Counted from the stretch's first letter, positions 1 through 11,088 are shown. The stretch: 64,000 bases of DNA from Amorphophallus konjac (GCA_022559845.1 CM040117.1:9696856-9760855); one strand, 5' to 3'. Translations and numbers: made by a program. Notes: a model not told the origin generated them from the sequence alone.

Positions 1-544
1 GATGAAATTGCTAATTTTATTCCATCAAAATAAATATTTACATCACTAATTTATAAGTCATAAAGGCATGATACAATCTTCCAAATTTTTCAAATACATA
101 AACCTTGTAAAAACACTAATGATCTACATAAACCTAGGTAAAAAGGAAACATTCACTCTTTCACTCTTGTCCATTCCCTTATTCATTTTCATTTCATGCA
201 ACAATTAACCAAAACGTAGGGTGAGTAAAAAGCTCAGTAGGATTTTATATCTCTAAAGTCATGCAATCTTTAAGTATTTAGCAATTTAACAATTCTTGTC
301 ATGAAGTAATTGATCATGAATTTCAAGTAGGAAATTTTGTATAAGGAATTTCCAAGTAATTTCAAGATAACAAGATAATGTCAAGATCATGATAGTAGAC
401 AAGACGATGATCATTTCCAGAAATATATCAAGAACTTTCATGATGAGACGATGGGTACTATCATTAAGACAATTCAAGAACATTCACAATGAACTTTAAG
501 CAATATCGAAGTAGAGCAATCACTTGAACTTTAAACAATATAGA
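1..544 (-). repeat. LTR-like fragment, minus orientation (host of solo LTR C)
   Basis: There is no credible coding region. Read on the minus strand, the stretch has the layout of a long plant gypsy LTR: short imperfect repeats of a 'cttgatat / ttcttgaa' type, then a 'cctactgagctttttactca' block and an AT-rich tail. The same order (ctactgagcg..ctcactta, then an AT-rich tail) is seen in the 3' LTR of element B near 60980-61210. Repeats of the type 'tttaagcaatat..gaagtag' occur both here (497-540) and just right of the solo LTR (29345-29425), so 544 and 29350 are the two sides of one insertion site. The family assignment is inferred from architecture only. Confidence 0.5.
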
Positions 545-550
545 TGTAAT

Positions 551-1141
551 TGATGCGGGACGGAAGTGGGGGGTCTTCTTCTTTCTTCTGATCATAGTCG
601 CGCTATACCCATTACGCGCGTTCTGAAGAATGCGCTATATCGTTTACGCGCGTTCACAGACAGCAGCAGAACGAAGAACCTCAACGTTGGGGCTCCCGTG
701 GATGACTCTAGGGGATCAAAACACAAGGGGACAACACATAGGAGGATAGAGAACACACGGGGGATGCTTAAAACGAAATCAAACCAAGCAAATCCTATCT
801 AGGATAACTTTTGTGAAGGTGGGTGTGGGGGTGAACGGCAAGGGAAGGAGGGTGGACGTAGATGATGTTAGGGCCTTGAAGAGGCTTGGCTGGGGCCTCA
901 CACCCGAACCCATCGTAGGTACGGTGCAGCCGAGCTCCATCCAGATCGTAACAACACCTTTGGCGGAGATGGGGAGGTGGAATCGTGGTTGGAAGAAGAT
1001 CAAAGCTCCGAATGGAGCCTCACACTCGACCCCGTCTCAGAGCCGATGCACCCGGGGCTTCGATCATCCTCCATTGAAGGGGAAAAGGAGAGGATCAGAG
1101 GGACAGAATTGGGCCTCGCACCCAGAGAGGGTGGGAGGAAA
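551..1141 (-). repeat. TRIM-like LTR piece (3' half, minus orientation)
   Basis: The piece starts at the LTR terminus tgatgcggg and runs through the 'tgaaggtgggtgtggg' and 'agggccttgaagagg' blocks (868) to 1141. There the match to the longer copy at 3227-3500 stops and the captured gag fragment begins. The ORFs across it are shadows of repeated LTR sequence and recur in every copy. Confidence 0.75.
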
Positions 1142-1539
1142 GGAAACCCCACACGTCAAAATGGCCAAACCCATTGCAGCGATAACACTGCTGCCGTGAT
1201 CCACTAGGCTCCCCAATCATAGGTCCTTTACCTTTATCCTCCCGACGGATAGGAGGCGTAGGCAACAAAGGACGTGCAGGAGGTGCGGGTGCCGGTGGAC
1301 GGGCTGTGGGTGGGGCCGTAAGATGCTGGGGACGAGGAAGGTCCCTCGGGGGTGGAGGACGGGGCCTAGGAGCAAAGGGCTCGGGGCGAGCGGGCTCTTG
1401 AGGTCGAGTCATGGGGGCCCTCGGATACGTGCCAGGTGAGCCACGGGGCTCGACACTACGAAGGGGAAAAGAGCCCAACCGATGGGGTGACTCGAACTCG
1501 GCCTCGAATTGCTCCAATTCGAGAGCTATCTGATATGCC
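1142..1539 (-). pseudogene. Captured gag fragment with half zinc knuckle
   Basis: On the minus strand this stretch encodes a proline- and arginine-rich linker followed by CYRCNGFGHF, the first half of a CCHC zinc knuckle. That is the typical C-terminal part of a plant gypsy Gag. The match to the surrounding LTR stops at about 1141 and resumes at about 1540. The LTR block 868-1114 is then repeated as 1540-1786, so the fragment sits between direct copies of the same LTR piece. It has no start, no capsid domain and no complete knuckle, so it cannot work as a Gag. The source element is not otherwise present in the window. Confidence 0.7.
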
Positions 1540-1836
1540 TGAGGGCCTTGAAGAGGCTTGGCTGGGGCCTCACACCCGAACCCATCGCAGGTAAGGTGCA
1601 GCCGAGCTCCATCCAGATCGTAACAACACCTTTGGCGGAGATGGGGAGGTGGAATCATGGTTGGAAGAAGATCAAAGCTCCGAATGGAGCCTCACACTCA
1701 ACCCCGTCTCAGAGCCGATGCACCCGGGGCTTCGATCATCCTCCATTGAAGGGGAAAAGGAGAGGATTAGAGGGACAGAATTGGGGCGACTATGATCAGA
1801 AAAAAGAAGAAGACCCCTCACTTCCGTCCCGCATCA

Positions 1837-1931
1837 ATTTGGTATCAGAGCTTAGGGAACCAGGCTGTTCTCACAGACTAGGATCTTGAGCTACGAGGTT
1901 CGAGGATGAACCTTTCCAAGTGGAGGGGTTT
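1837..1931 (+). mobile_element. 95-bp internal domain of TRIM-like element, copy 1 (PBS and PPT)
   Basis: The LTR end ..ccgtcccgcatca (1836) is followed after 3 bases by TGGTATCAGAGC, complementary to the 3' end of initiator tRNA-Met. After about 80 bp a purine-rich stretch aagtggaggggttt leads straight into the next LTR start TGATGGGAATC (1932). Priming site and polypurine tract are thus all the element has between its LTRs. Confidence 0.85.
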
Positions 1932-2329
1932 TGATGGGAATCAAGCAAGTCATCGAGCCGAAGCAAATCGAGCAGCTGACCTCCCCATCTCCGCCAAAGG
2001 TGTTGTTACAATATGGATGGAGCTCGGCTGCACCGTACCTACGATGGGTTCGGGTGTGAGGCCCCAGCCAAGCCTCTTCAAGGCCCTAACATCATCTACG
2101 TCTACCCCCCTTCCCTTGCCGTTCACCCCCACACCCACCTTCACAAAAGTTATCCTAGATAGGATTTGCTTAGTTTGATTTCATTTTAAGCATCCCCCGT
2201 GTGTTCTCTATCCTCCTGTGTGTTGTCCCCTTGTGTTTTGATCCTCTAGAGTCATCCACGGGAGCCCCAACGTTGAGGTTCTTCATTCTGCTGCTGTCTG
2301 TGAACGCGCGTAAACGATATAGCGCCCCT
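1932..2329 (+). repeat. TRIM-like LTR piece, plus orientation, internally deleted
   Basis: The first ~48 bases (tgatgggaatcaagc..gcagctg) are the LTR start. The sequence then jumps to ctccccatctccgcc.., which in other copies lies several hundred bases further on, so the hairpin block and TATA region are missing. It ends near 2329 where unrelated sequence begins. Confidence 0.7.
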
Positions 2330-2985
2330 AATTATCAATATGAACCTAGCGCCTTCATCGACATAATTGAGCCAAATTTGGAGGAGTTGTTGCTGGGATG
2401 TTCCTCTCCACCCACAAAAATCAGGCCAGCATTCAGATCACGTTTGCTAATTTTTGATTTTCGTCCACTCTTCCATTTCAATTCTGCCAGAGTTCTGTCC
2501 AGGTTCACCTCCGTCCTGTGTTTCATGTCTTAGAGCCACTTTTTGATTTCTGTTGGTTCGCCCAATTTTACTGGGGGTTCCATCCATCCACCCCTTCATC
2601 CACAATTTTTCTCAGTTTTTGATTCCCCCATCTCATATTTTCTAAAAATCATTCTCAGACGCATCTACAGTTCTGTCCACCTGTTCCTAGATCCGACCAC
2701 CAGTCACCCCAAAAATCATAACAAATCGCAGCCACCTCCAAATCAAATTCTAAAAGTATTCCCAGTTCCGTGGTTTGATTCCCTACAACTTCTAAGAAGA
2801 GCTCAAGAGCTGAATCGAGGGTTTACTAGGCGGTCAACGGTGGTTCTCAGATAAGTGCCCTGCAGATCTGAGATCTCGGTTACTTTACAACAGGGACTTG
2901 TAAATTCAATAAAGTTCTGATCCGACCAGATCCAGTAGATCTCTCTGGGTCTAGATTTAAGCCTTTGAAGAGAGCTTTCCAACAG
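2330..2985. other. Unidentified ~650-bp insert within the TRIM-like cluster
   Basis: This lies between a plus-oriented LTR piece ending ..gatatagcgcc and a minus-oriented piece starting acgcgctatatc. It is pyrimidine-rich with no convincing ORF, no TG..CA ends and no visible target duplication. It may be a fragment of another LTR or captured genomic DNA. I do not recognise it. Confidence 0.4.
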
Positions 2986-3741
2986 AACGCGCTATATCAT
3001 TTATGCGCGTTCACAGACAGCAGCAGAACGAAGAACTTCAACGTTGGGGCTCCCGTGGATGACTCTAGGGGATCAAAACACAAGGGGACAACACACAGGA
3101 GGATAGAGAACACACGGGGGATGCTTAAAACAAAATCAAACCAAGCAAATCCTGTCTAGGATAACTTTTATGAAGGTGGATGTGGGGGTGAACGGCAAGG
3201 GAAGGAGGGTGGACGTAGATGATGTTAGGGCCTTGAAGAGGCTTGGCTGGGGCCTCACACCCGAACCCATCGCAGGTACGGTGCAGCCGAGCTCCATCCA
3301 GATCGTAACAACACCTTTGGCGGAGATGGGGAGGTGGAATCGTGGTTGGAAGAAGATCAAAGCTCCGAATGGAGCCTCACACTCGACCCCGTCTCAGAGC
3401 CGATGCACCCGGGGCTTCGATCATCCTCCATTGAAGAGGAAAAGGAGAGGATCAGAGGGACAGAATTGGGCCTCGCACCCAGAGAGGGTCGGAGGAAAGG
3501 GGGGTTTCCAAAGATTTGGAGGGATAGCCATGGGCTACTCTCAAGAACACTCATACTTCGATTTCATTCATTCATATCTTCATTATGCTTAATCAAACGA
3601 ACGGGATACATATATAGGGCAAAGGGAAGACAACATGACGCTAACACATCGATTTACAACCATGGAAGATAGCTAACATCGAAGACTTTGAAGATTTTGG
3701 CGCCGGGAAGTTGGACTTGCTGCCCACACGTTTCTGCCTGA

Positions 3742-3834
3742 GATCGCGCTAGGGGAACCTAGCACCTTCTCCAGGTCGCGCTAGGGACCTATAGCGCCTT
3801 CTTCAAGATGGCACTAGGGCCCTATAGCGCCTTC
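3742..3834. repeat. GCGCTA hairpin array in TRIM-like LTR
   Basis: Three consecutive short inverted repeats of the form GCGCTAGGG-N-CCTATAGCGC are separated by cttcttcaag-like spacers. Mirror and direct copies lie at about 4286-4378 and 5218-5312. They sit downstream of the LTR start in element sense. No protein is encoded. Confidence 0.75.
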
Positions 3835-3895
3835 ATGCTTTGGTCTGGTAGCTGCTCGATTTGCTTCGGCTCGATGACTTGCTTGATTCCCATCA

Positions 3896-3990
3896 AAACC
3901 CCTCCACTTGGAAAGGTTCGTCCTCGAACCTCGTAGCTCAAGATCCCAGTCTGTGAGAACAGCCTGGTTCCCTAAGCTCTGATACCAAAT
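3896..3990 (-). mobile_element. 95-bp internal domain of TRIM-like element, copy 2 (PBS and PPT)
   Basis: Reverse complement of the copies at 1837 and 4129. The polypurine tract reads as aaacccctccactt on the plus strand next to the LTR terminus at 3895. The tRNA-Met primer site reads as gctctgatacca just before the LTR terminus TGATGCGGG at 3991. Confidence 0.85.
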
Positions 3991-4128
3991 TGATGCGGGA
4001 CGGAAGTGGGGGGTCTGCTTCTTTCTTCTGATCATAGTCGCGTGCACGTTCTTCAGAACGCGTGTAATGGGTATAGCGCGACTATGATCAGAAGAAAGAA
4101 GAAGACCCCCCACTTCCGTCCCGCATCA

Positions 4129-4223
4129 ATTTGGTATCAGAGCTTAGGGAACCAGGCTGTTCTCACAGACTGGGATCTTGAGCTACGAGGTTCGAGGACG
4201 AACCTTTCCAAGTGGAGGGGTTT
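4129..4223 (+). mobile_element. 95-bp internal domain of TRIM-like element, copy 3 (PBS and PPT)
   Basis: Begins directly after ..cccgcatca (4128) with attTGGTATCAGAGC and ends with aagtggaggggttt before TGATGGGAATC at 4224. The length equals that of the other two copies, so 95 bp is the family's true internal length and not a deletion peculiar to one copy. Confidence 0.85.
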
Positions 4224-4499
4224 TGATGGGAATCAAGCAAGTCATCGAGCCGAAGCAAATCGAGCAGCTACCAGACCAAAGCATGAAGGCGCTATAGGGC
4301 CCTAGTGCCATCTTGAAGAAGGCGCTATAGGTCCCTAGCGCGACCTGGAGAAGGTGCTAGGTTCCCCTAGCGCGATCTCAGGCAGAAACGTGTGGGCAGC
4401 AAGTCCAACTTCTCGGCGCCGAAATCTTCAAAGTCTTCGATGTTAGCTGTCTTCCATGGTTGTAAATCGACGTGTTAGCGTCGTTTTGTCTTCTCCTTT

Positions 4500-4509
4500 C
4501 CCTATATAT
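4500..4509 (+). promoter_or_regulatory. Putative TATA box in TRIM-like LTR
   Basis: CCCTATATAT lies in the best-preserved plus-oriented LTR copy. Its inverse is at about 3610 and a further inverted copy at about 5084. The position in the LTR and the orientation relative to the primer site fit an LTR promoter. Confidence 0.5.
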
Positions 4510-5370
4510 GTATCACGTTCGTTTGATTAAGCATAATGAAGATATGAATAAATGAAATCAAAGTATGAGTGTTCTTGAGTGTAGCCCATGGCTATCCCTC
4601 CAAATCTTTGGAAACCCCCCTTTCCTCCGACCCTCTCTGGATGCGAGGCCCAATTCTTTCCCTCTAATCCTCTCCATTTCCCCTTCAATGGAGGATGATC
4701 GAAGCCCCGGGTGCATCGGCTCTGAGACGGGGTCGAGTGTGAGGCTCCATTCGGAGCTTTGATCTTCTTCCAACCACGATTCCACCTCCCCATCTCCGCC
4801 AAAGGTGTTGTTACGATCTGGATGGAGCTCGGCTGCACCGTACCTACGATGGGTTCGGGTGTGAGGCCCCCACCAAGCCTCTTCAAGGCCCTAACATCAT
4901 CTACGTCCACCCTCCTTCCGAGAGGATCAGAGGGACAGAATTGGGCCTCGCACCCAGAGAGGGTCGGAGGAAAGGGGGGTTTCCAAAGATTTGGAGGGAT
5001 AGCCATGGGCTACACTCAAGAACACTCATACTTCGATTTCATTCATTCATATCTTCATTATGCTTAATCAAACGAACGTGATACATATATAGGGAAAGGG
5101 GAAGACAACACTACGCTAACACGTCGATTTACAACCATGGAAGACAGCGAACATCGAAGACTTTGAAGATTTCGGCGCCGGGAAGTTGGACTTGCTGCCC
5201 ACACGTTTCTGCCTGAGATCGCGCTAGGGGAACCTAGCGCCTTCTTCAGGTCGCGCTAGGGACCTATAGCGCCTTCTTCAAGATGGCGCTAGGGCCCTAT
5301 AGTGCCTTCATGCTTTGGACTGGCAGCTGCTCGATTTGCTTCGGCTCGATGACTTGCTTGATTCCCATCA

Positions 5371-6830
5371 GTAATGCCATGGATCCTTAGTAGATCTTTA
5401 TTGGATCTTTTGGATCTTTTTCGGTGAGTTTCGGTTCGCTTTTGTGGTTTCCGAGTTGAGTTTTACGAGCCGTGTGGGTTTTTCTCTCGTACTAGTTACG
5501 GAATCCCACAGTGAGTTTGTTTGTCAGTTCATCAACTCGCGGATGCTATAGCGACAATGTACTCTCCGAGCCGGTCTTTTGACTATTTTTACATATTTTT
5601 TTGAGATAGGGCCAAAAATCAGATTTTTGGGAAATTAGGAAAATTCCTAATTTCTTTTCCTATTTCTTTTCTTTCCTCCCTCCTCCCTTCTCATTTCGCC
5701 GCCGCCGTCTCTCTCTCCCATTTTTCTCCTTTCGAGCTTCCTTGGCTCCGGTTGTAGACGGAGGACCTAGGGGCACGTGTTGGGGATGCTGTGGAGCTGA
5801 CTGGGTGCGCGACGGGTCGAGGATGGAGTGGTTTTGGCGCGATCCTGAACGGTGGATTCAAAGCCGGTGTTTGAGCTCGCGGTGTGATTTTCGGCGCGGT
5901 TTAGTCCCTTCGGGGCACGGTTTCTTCGGTGGAGGTAGGGAGATGGACCGCCACCATGTTCTGCACGTTTCCTCTGCTTCCGTGCATGATTTGGTGCTCG
6001 ATCGAGGGAGATCGGGCCGGTTTAGTGAAAACTGTAGTTTTTGGGGTTTTCAGGGTTTGCCAGAAAACGGCAACCATTTGTGATGTGGTTAGTGTCAAAC
6101 TGACCGTTGGGATGTCTGGATCCCATTCATGTTTATTTCATGTCGATCGGTTGTCATTCGAGGCCGGTAGGAGTCCGGGAATCTCGGTGACTCGTTTAGG
6201 GTCGATTTGTCTAAATCTCCATGATCTTACGTTTTAATGCATGCATGTGGGCTTTTTAGCCTCCTAGAGTTATTTTTCATCGTCTAGATTTGTTTCCCCT
6301 GCGCTTCGGCGTGAATGGGGCGTGGAACGGCTTGATTTGACGTTTCCACTATTTTCCCGCTGTGATTGGTGTAGCGGTCGTTCCAAGGACCATCATAATC
6401 CCTGACAGCCCTACGACAGACTATCACAGCGTCTGGGCGTTCTTGCATTTTCGTGGCTGTGGGAGTGTGACGGCCAAGGGGAGGCGCGTCACAGCTCTCT
6501 TACGCGTTCGGGGTGATGCGTTACGCCTGTTTTGTCGTCTAGCGTTTTGGGTAAGTCGGTTCCTCTGACGCACCTGCCCTGGTGCGTCAGGCTTGCGTAA
6601 CGTGCCTGCCCCAGGCCATTACGTTCTTTTTGACCACATTTGACCGGGTTAGTCGGTTCGTGTAGTGGCTGTGCCCCTATGCGTCACAGCTTGTGTAACG
6701 CGCCTGTCCCAGGCCGTTACACTCTGTTTTGGGCTAAGTTTGGGTGGCTGTGCCTGTTGGTTCTAACGGCCATGCCCCCGTGCATCGCAGAGTTGTAACG
6801 CGTCCGTCGTGGACCGTTACGTGCTGTTTG
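5371..6830 (+). repeat. LTR C solo copy, segment 1
   Basis: Co-linear with 44312-45800 and 50092-51560 (gtaatgccatggatcc, the ccgagttgag block, the gccgccgtctctctctccc pyrimidine block, the hairpin array). ORFs here recur as shadows in all copies and have no domain signature. It ends with the GTTTG target site at 6826-6830. Confidence 0.88.
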
Positions 6831-9023
6831 TGATGAGGGCATCCCTTGCCCCTCCACATTTTCTCCGGACTCGGATTGTTCGTCGACAAGCGCCATTATG
6901 TTAGTCATGTATTTTTGAGTCTAGTCATGTAATCTTCACATTTTATTTGAGTCAATATCATGTAATTTTCCCTTTATTTGAGTCATGTACCTAGGTTAGT
7001 GAGTCATTTTCCTAAGTATTGTGTCATTAGGTTGGTTTGTTAGGCTAGTGGGCCCAATTCATTGGGCTTGGCCCAAGGGCACCCCTATCCCTTCGGTTAT
7101 TTGTCATTGAGTCAAATGTCAGGGACTTTTGTAGAAATGTGGGTTGCCTATATATAGGACCCCATTCCCCTCATTTTGAAGTAATGAACAATTGAATGAA
7201 AATTGAAATCCACTTCCAAATCCCACTAGATCTCTCTCTCTCTCACTCCACCCCAATTTTCGGAATTTTCACTCTCCTCCCCATTCACCCCTCATTAAGA
7301 CCTCTCCCTTTCCCCATACACCCATTTAACTCCCCCCCAACCCAAGGTGGCATCCTCCAATCCACACCCCACCTCCCAACCCCCAACTACCCAACACCAC
7401 TTCCTAAGCACCCCTTCCTCTCCCCAAGGTTGAAGGGGCTCTTCCCTAAGCCCAAATTCAAACTTCCCTCTCCCTAGGGCAGCGCCCTTCCATCTCCACA
7501 CCTCCCAAACCACCCAAAGTCGCAGCCCCCCCTTCACCATACCAGCCAAGTTCACCCTCCACCTCTTACTCTCATGGCCATCCCCTTCCCCACCCCCTCA
7601 TCTTCTTCTCATTCAGCCTCTGTTTCAGGCAGCAGAGTTTCAGCGACTTGCAGAGGCAGCCACGACCGTCTCTCAAAGATTCAGGTGACAAGGCCTACAT
7701 TGCTGAAATTGTCATCGCGATAGCTTTCCAACGGTGGTGGTCTCGCCGGCTTCCGAGTTCGGAGCTGTCCGGAGGAGCGTCATCTTCAACGACTGCGCAA
7801 TCTGTCCCAGACTGAAGACCAGAGCGATCTTGGAAGCTGTTCTGCGGTCAACCTTGGAGGAATTCGAGCACACTTCCTTCTACAAAATTCTTCTTCGTCT
7901 AGTCCTCCATCAGTAGAAGAAAGAACAACACCAATCACCTGCTCGAGCTATTTGTTCTGAATTATTTCGTCGGAGTGTGCAGTCTGCCACCAGTGGACTC
8001 AGGTTTGACCTGTCTTCATTTATCTGGCCACCATTCTCATCTCCGACCTCGGATTGTGGCCCCGTCAACTTCTGCTCCAAGCTACTCCGACCACGATCGC
8101 GTCACCACCAGTTTTGTTCAATTTGAAATTCGGGAGCGACCGAAGCACCTTCTGTAATCCACTGCATCAGTTCTGCATCAGTCCGAAGCAGAGTGTTGCT
8201 GTCCTGCTCCAGTCGCCGGTTCGATCAGCCCCGAGGTCCAGAGCTTCCCAAAAAATTCAGGCATCATCCTCTGTCAGTTGGGAAACTTTTGGCGTAGGTT
8301 TTGTCAAGATTTGAGCTCTGTGGAATTTGTGGCAGTGACATCACCGGCCCCCTGTCCAACAATTCTGAAGGTTGGTAGAACTGGCGGGGATCGGCAAATC
8401 GGGTTTCCTTAGCATAAATCCCCACCCCGCTTGGCCAGCTGAAGGCCCCTCCCTACGTGGAGGTAGTATTGGATGTAATAAGATTAATCCCCACCCCAAG
8501 ATCACCCCTCCTGCGAGAGGTGTAGTGGTGTAATCTTTCCATTTCAGGTTGAAGCGACACCGACGCGGCGTGCGGGTGCATACCCTCGCCTCCCCGCTCG
8601 CCCCCGTCTCCGGCCGGAGTCGGCGTCTTCACGCCGGCTAGGTGAGCTCCTGAACATCTCTCATTGCTGTAATGGACTTGCTTAGCTTAGTATTGCTATA
8701 GTTACTCCGTCGGCGGTAAGAGAGTGTCCGATTTTAAATTGCTACCCAAATTGAGTGACCACCACGGGCGAGTTGTGAGAGCATCCACTTAATCCACACC
8801 CTTGGTGTGTTGGCCGCCCATGATTTGGGCATCCTAGGCCCATTTGGGGTCCTCCCCAAGCTAGCCAACCATTGAAGCCTCAAGGTCCCGCCTCGGACCC
8901 TCTCCAACATCGCCTAGTCGCCATCGGGCACTAGTGTGCGCCATACGGGTGAGCTCGCTAGTGTGAGTCCGCTGCTCAAACTTGAATGCTTGCAAAATAG
9001 GTCCATAGGTCGGTTTTACATCA
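6831..9023 (+). mobile_element. 2.2-kb solo LTR of another gypsy-like family
   Basis: It starts TGATGAGGGCATCCC and ends GGTTTTACATCA, giving TG..CA termini, and is flanked by GTTTG at 6826-6830 and 9024-9028. The LTR C match is interrupted exactly here. A TATA-like CTATATATAG lies at 7148-7157. A pyrimidine-rich leader follows (7225-7480), whose long open frames are low-complexity artefacts. No primer site or coding domain is present, so it is a solo LTR. The long LTR and TGATGAGG start would fit the Tat/Athila group, but that is a guess. Confidence 0.85.
7148..7157 (+). promoter_or_regulatory. Putative TATA box of solo LTR
   Basis: CTATATATAG lies about 320 bp into the LTR, upstream of a CT-rich leader. 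The orientation of the LTR is not independently proven because it lacks an internal domain. Confidence 0.45.
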
Positions 9024-11088
9024 GTTTGTCTGAGGGTTTAGACTTGGGTATGTTGGCCCTGACGTGTTAGCTCCCGTGCGTTCGGTTCGCGTAACGCACC
9101 TAGTGTCACGCGTTACGCTGTTCGCGTTTTGGTTTCGAGCGTGTTGGCTCTGACGCACCCACCCATGTGCGTCAGGCGCCTGTAACGCCCCTGTGGTGGT
9201 GCGTTACAGCCCTTTTGTGGCCGTGATGGCCATTGGGTGGTGTGGTTTTCACCGGTGTGTTGGGCAGTCGTAGGTTGGTGTTCTAGGGCTGTGTTTGTGT
9301 GGTGATGGTCTTCTGGATTGGTCGGTTTAGGTGACTGGGTGCGGTCTTTTCCCTGACTGCGATAGTACCCTAATGACGCAATCTAGGATTGCCAATGTCC
9401 TTGTCTCTGGTCACGTGGCGGTTGTTCCTTGACTGCTGGGTCTGCCTAGTGGTTGAATGACGGTCCGTTCTGCCAGAGCTTGGTTTTTGTCGTTTCGGTT
9501 TCTGCTTATCTTGGCTTGACCTTGTGGTCTACCCGTTGTCCCGTGGATGTCGTCTGACATCCTATGAGGGCTAAGACTACGTTATAAGGTAGCCATGAGT
9601 CTTCTTGCTTGAGGCAGGATTCTCTTTTTTGCTTTTGTGTGTCCTTGTCTGGCTCCGGTCAACCGGGGGTTACCCAGGGGTTGACAGGTGGCTTTGTGTG
9701 TCTCGGCGGTTCTGTCCAGTTTGAGACATTGGTTCTGGATACCTCGAGGTGTTGTCTTACCTCGGCCCTTGTGTCCAAGTGTGCTGAGGGTCCTCAGTGT
9801 TTCCTCAGGTCTCCGTGAGTCATTTTCTGCAGAGCGTCATTTTCCCGTGGCTTAGGATTAGATCGATTGGCGTCTTGTTCCGCTGTCTGTGACGATCTTG
9901 CCTTTGAGTCGTTCTACTCAAGGATCGTTACGTAGTAGGTCTAGTTGCCCAGTCCTAAGTTCGTTGGCAGTGGTCGTACTGCCAGTGGTGCCTAGTAGTA
10001 CGTGTGACATTGCGTTTTAGCTATCTGTACTCTAGCACTTGTGATTTTTTTGAGTCTCTGTGTCTTGGGAGCCTCCTTGTTGTAGCCCTAAGGCCTTTGA
10101 GTTACCGACCCGCTAGCGGATGGCGGAGGGGTGTTCCCGACATACGGTTTGTAAGCTAGTTCCGTGGGCTCCTAGCCAACGGTAGCGTCCTACCGAGGGA
10201 GAAAACTAGCTAGAGAACCTGGCTTAGGCTAGAGCCAGTGTGTGCACACGTGGTCAGGGGCTGAGGACTTACGTCGATAGGCGTAGCCCTGACTGGTTAC
10301 TTGTTACTGTTGTTCCTATTTGGTTCAGCACGTGTCTATGACTTTGCCGTAGTTTCAGTGGTACCGTAGGCGAGACACTTATGGCACAGCGTAAGACGTC
10401 AGTGGACGCAGCTGGCTGTTCTTCTTCAGAGGAGGTGGTTCCGTCATGTGGCACGTGACTCTCGGCGTTTCTTGTGCGTCGTGACATTCCCGAGTTAGCT
10501 CTCTTGTGGCCCTACTCGAGGTCAGCGTGGCGTTGTGTGCACGACGTTCTAGTTGTGTGTGTCATCGTATGTGTCGTCGTGTGTGTCTAGGTCTTCTCTA
10601 GACCTTCGTCTGTCCGTGCAGGTCTTCGTCTTAGGGCTGGCATCGTGTCGATAGATTGGTAACTCCTGACCTTGTCAGATCAGAGTCACCCTTCTGTCGC
10701 TGCTTGGAGTAGTTTGGGGTGCCGAGGTTAGTTCGGCAGCCGCTTGTCTGGTGCGGGTTTCCTCCCTCTCTTGCTTGTTCCTACTCCTACTCCCCGTCTG
10801 TTCCTTACAGCTTTGTAGTGTAGTTTTCCTGCTTTAGTACACCTACTATTTTTGTTGTCGTTGCTCCGTGTTACTGCATGTTTTTCAGTGGGGATCCGCG
10901 TGACCCCTACTGAGCGAGTGACACGAGGCTCACCCCTAATTTTCAGGTGGGGTGACGTCGTTCATTCTGCTTCCGTGTGGTTCCTGGAGCGCGTGCTCGC
11001 AGCATGTCGTGGTGGCCAGCTGGTACCTTCGTCGGGCTTCCCCCGACTCTCTGGTACGTCTTTTCTTTTCTGTCGTCTGTACTTGTTA
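9024..11088 (+). repeat. LTR C solo copy, segment 2
   Basis: Co-linear with about 45800-47735 of the LARD 5' LTR. It includes the hairpin motifs (9060-9215), the cgagggagaaaactagct block (10194) and the gtggggatccgcgtgaccc block (10890). It stops at TTA (11086-11088), the CACTA target site. No coding region. Confidence 0.88.

Larger units (their letters stand above)
3201..4918. repeat. Near-perfect 1.7-kb palindrome (arms ~840 bp)
   Basis: The internal domain is present in reverse at 3896-3990 and forward at 4129-4223, which puts the centre near 4060. Sequence on either side mirrors outward to about 3201 and 4918, with scattered mismatches. The short unpaired centre (about 4043-4076) contains gttcttcagaacgcg. 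Beyond 4918 the sequence flips again and repeats the left-arm sequence in direct orientation up to 5370. Confidence 0.88.
551..5370 (-). mobile_element. Rearranged cluster of a coding-free LTR element (TRIM-like)
   Basis: The block is bounded by tgatgcggg.. (551) and ..gattcccatca (5370) and flanked by GTAAT at 546-550 and 5371-5375, a clean 5-bp target duplication inside LTR C. Inside are alternating forward and reverse pieces of one LTR, which reads TGATGGGAATCAAGC.. to ..CCGTCCCGCATCA in its own 5'->3' sense. The pieces are joined by a 95-bp internal domain that occurs three times. From overlapping pieces I estimate an LTR of about 985 bp. The element encodes nothing of its own, so it must borrow proteins. 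The inverted arrangement cannot come from simple nesting and implies rearrangement before or after insertion. Outer copies are minus-oriented. Confidence 0.85.

Noticed and set aside
813..1199. 128-140 codon ORF repeated at 813, 1509, 3170 and (inverted) 4527-5006
   Set aside because: It is the same LTR piece in each copy, open in several frames, with no domain. It is LTR sequence without start context.
2201..2854. Two ORFs of 103-110 codons in the unidentified insert
   Set aside because: The first begins in LTR sequence. Neither shows a domain or codon-like conservation. Pyrimidine-rich composition explains the openness.
5742..6237. Overlapping 100-codon ORFs recurring at 44729 and 50551
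   Set aside because: These are LTR C sequence. The frames are not conserved among the three copies.
7196..7555. Pro-rich ORF and its antisense partner
   Set aside because: CT-rich leader of the solo LTR. Composition artefact.
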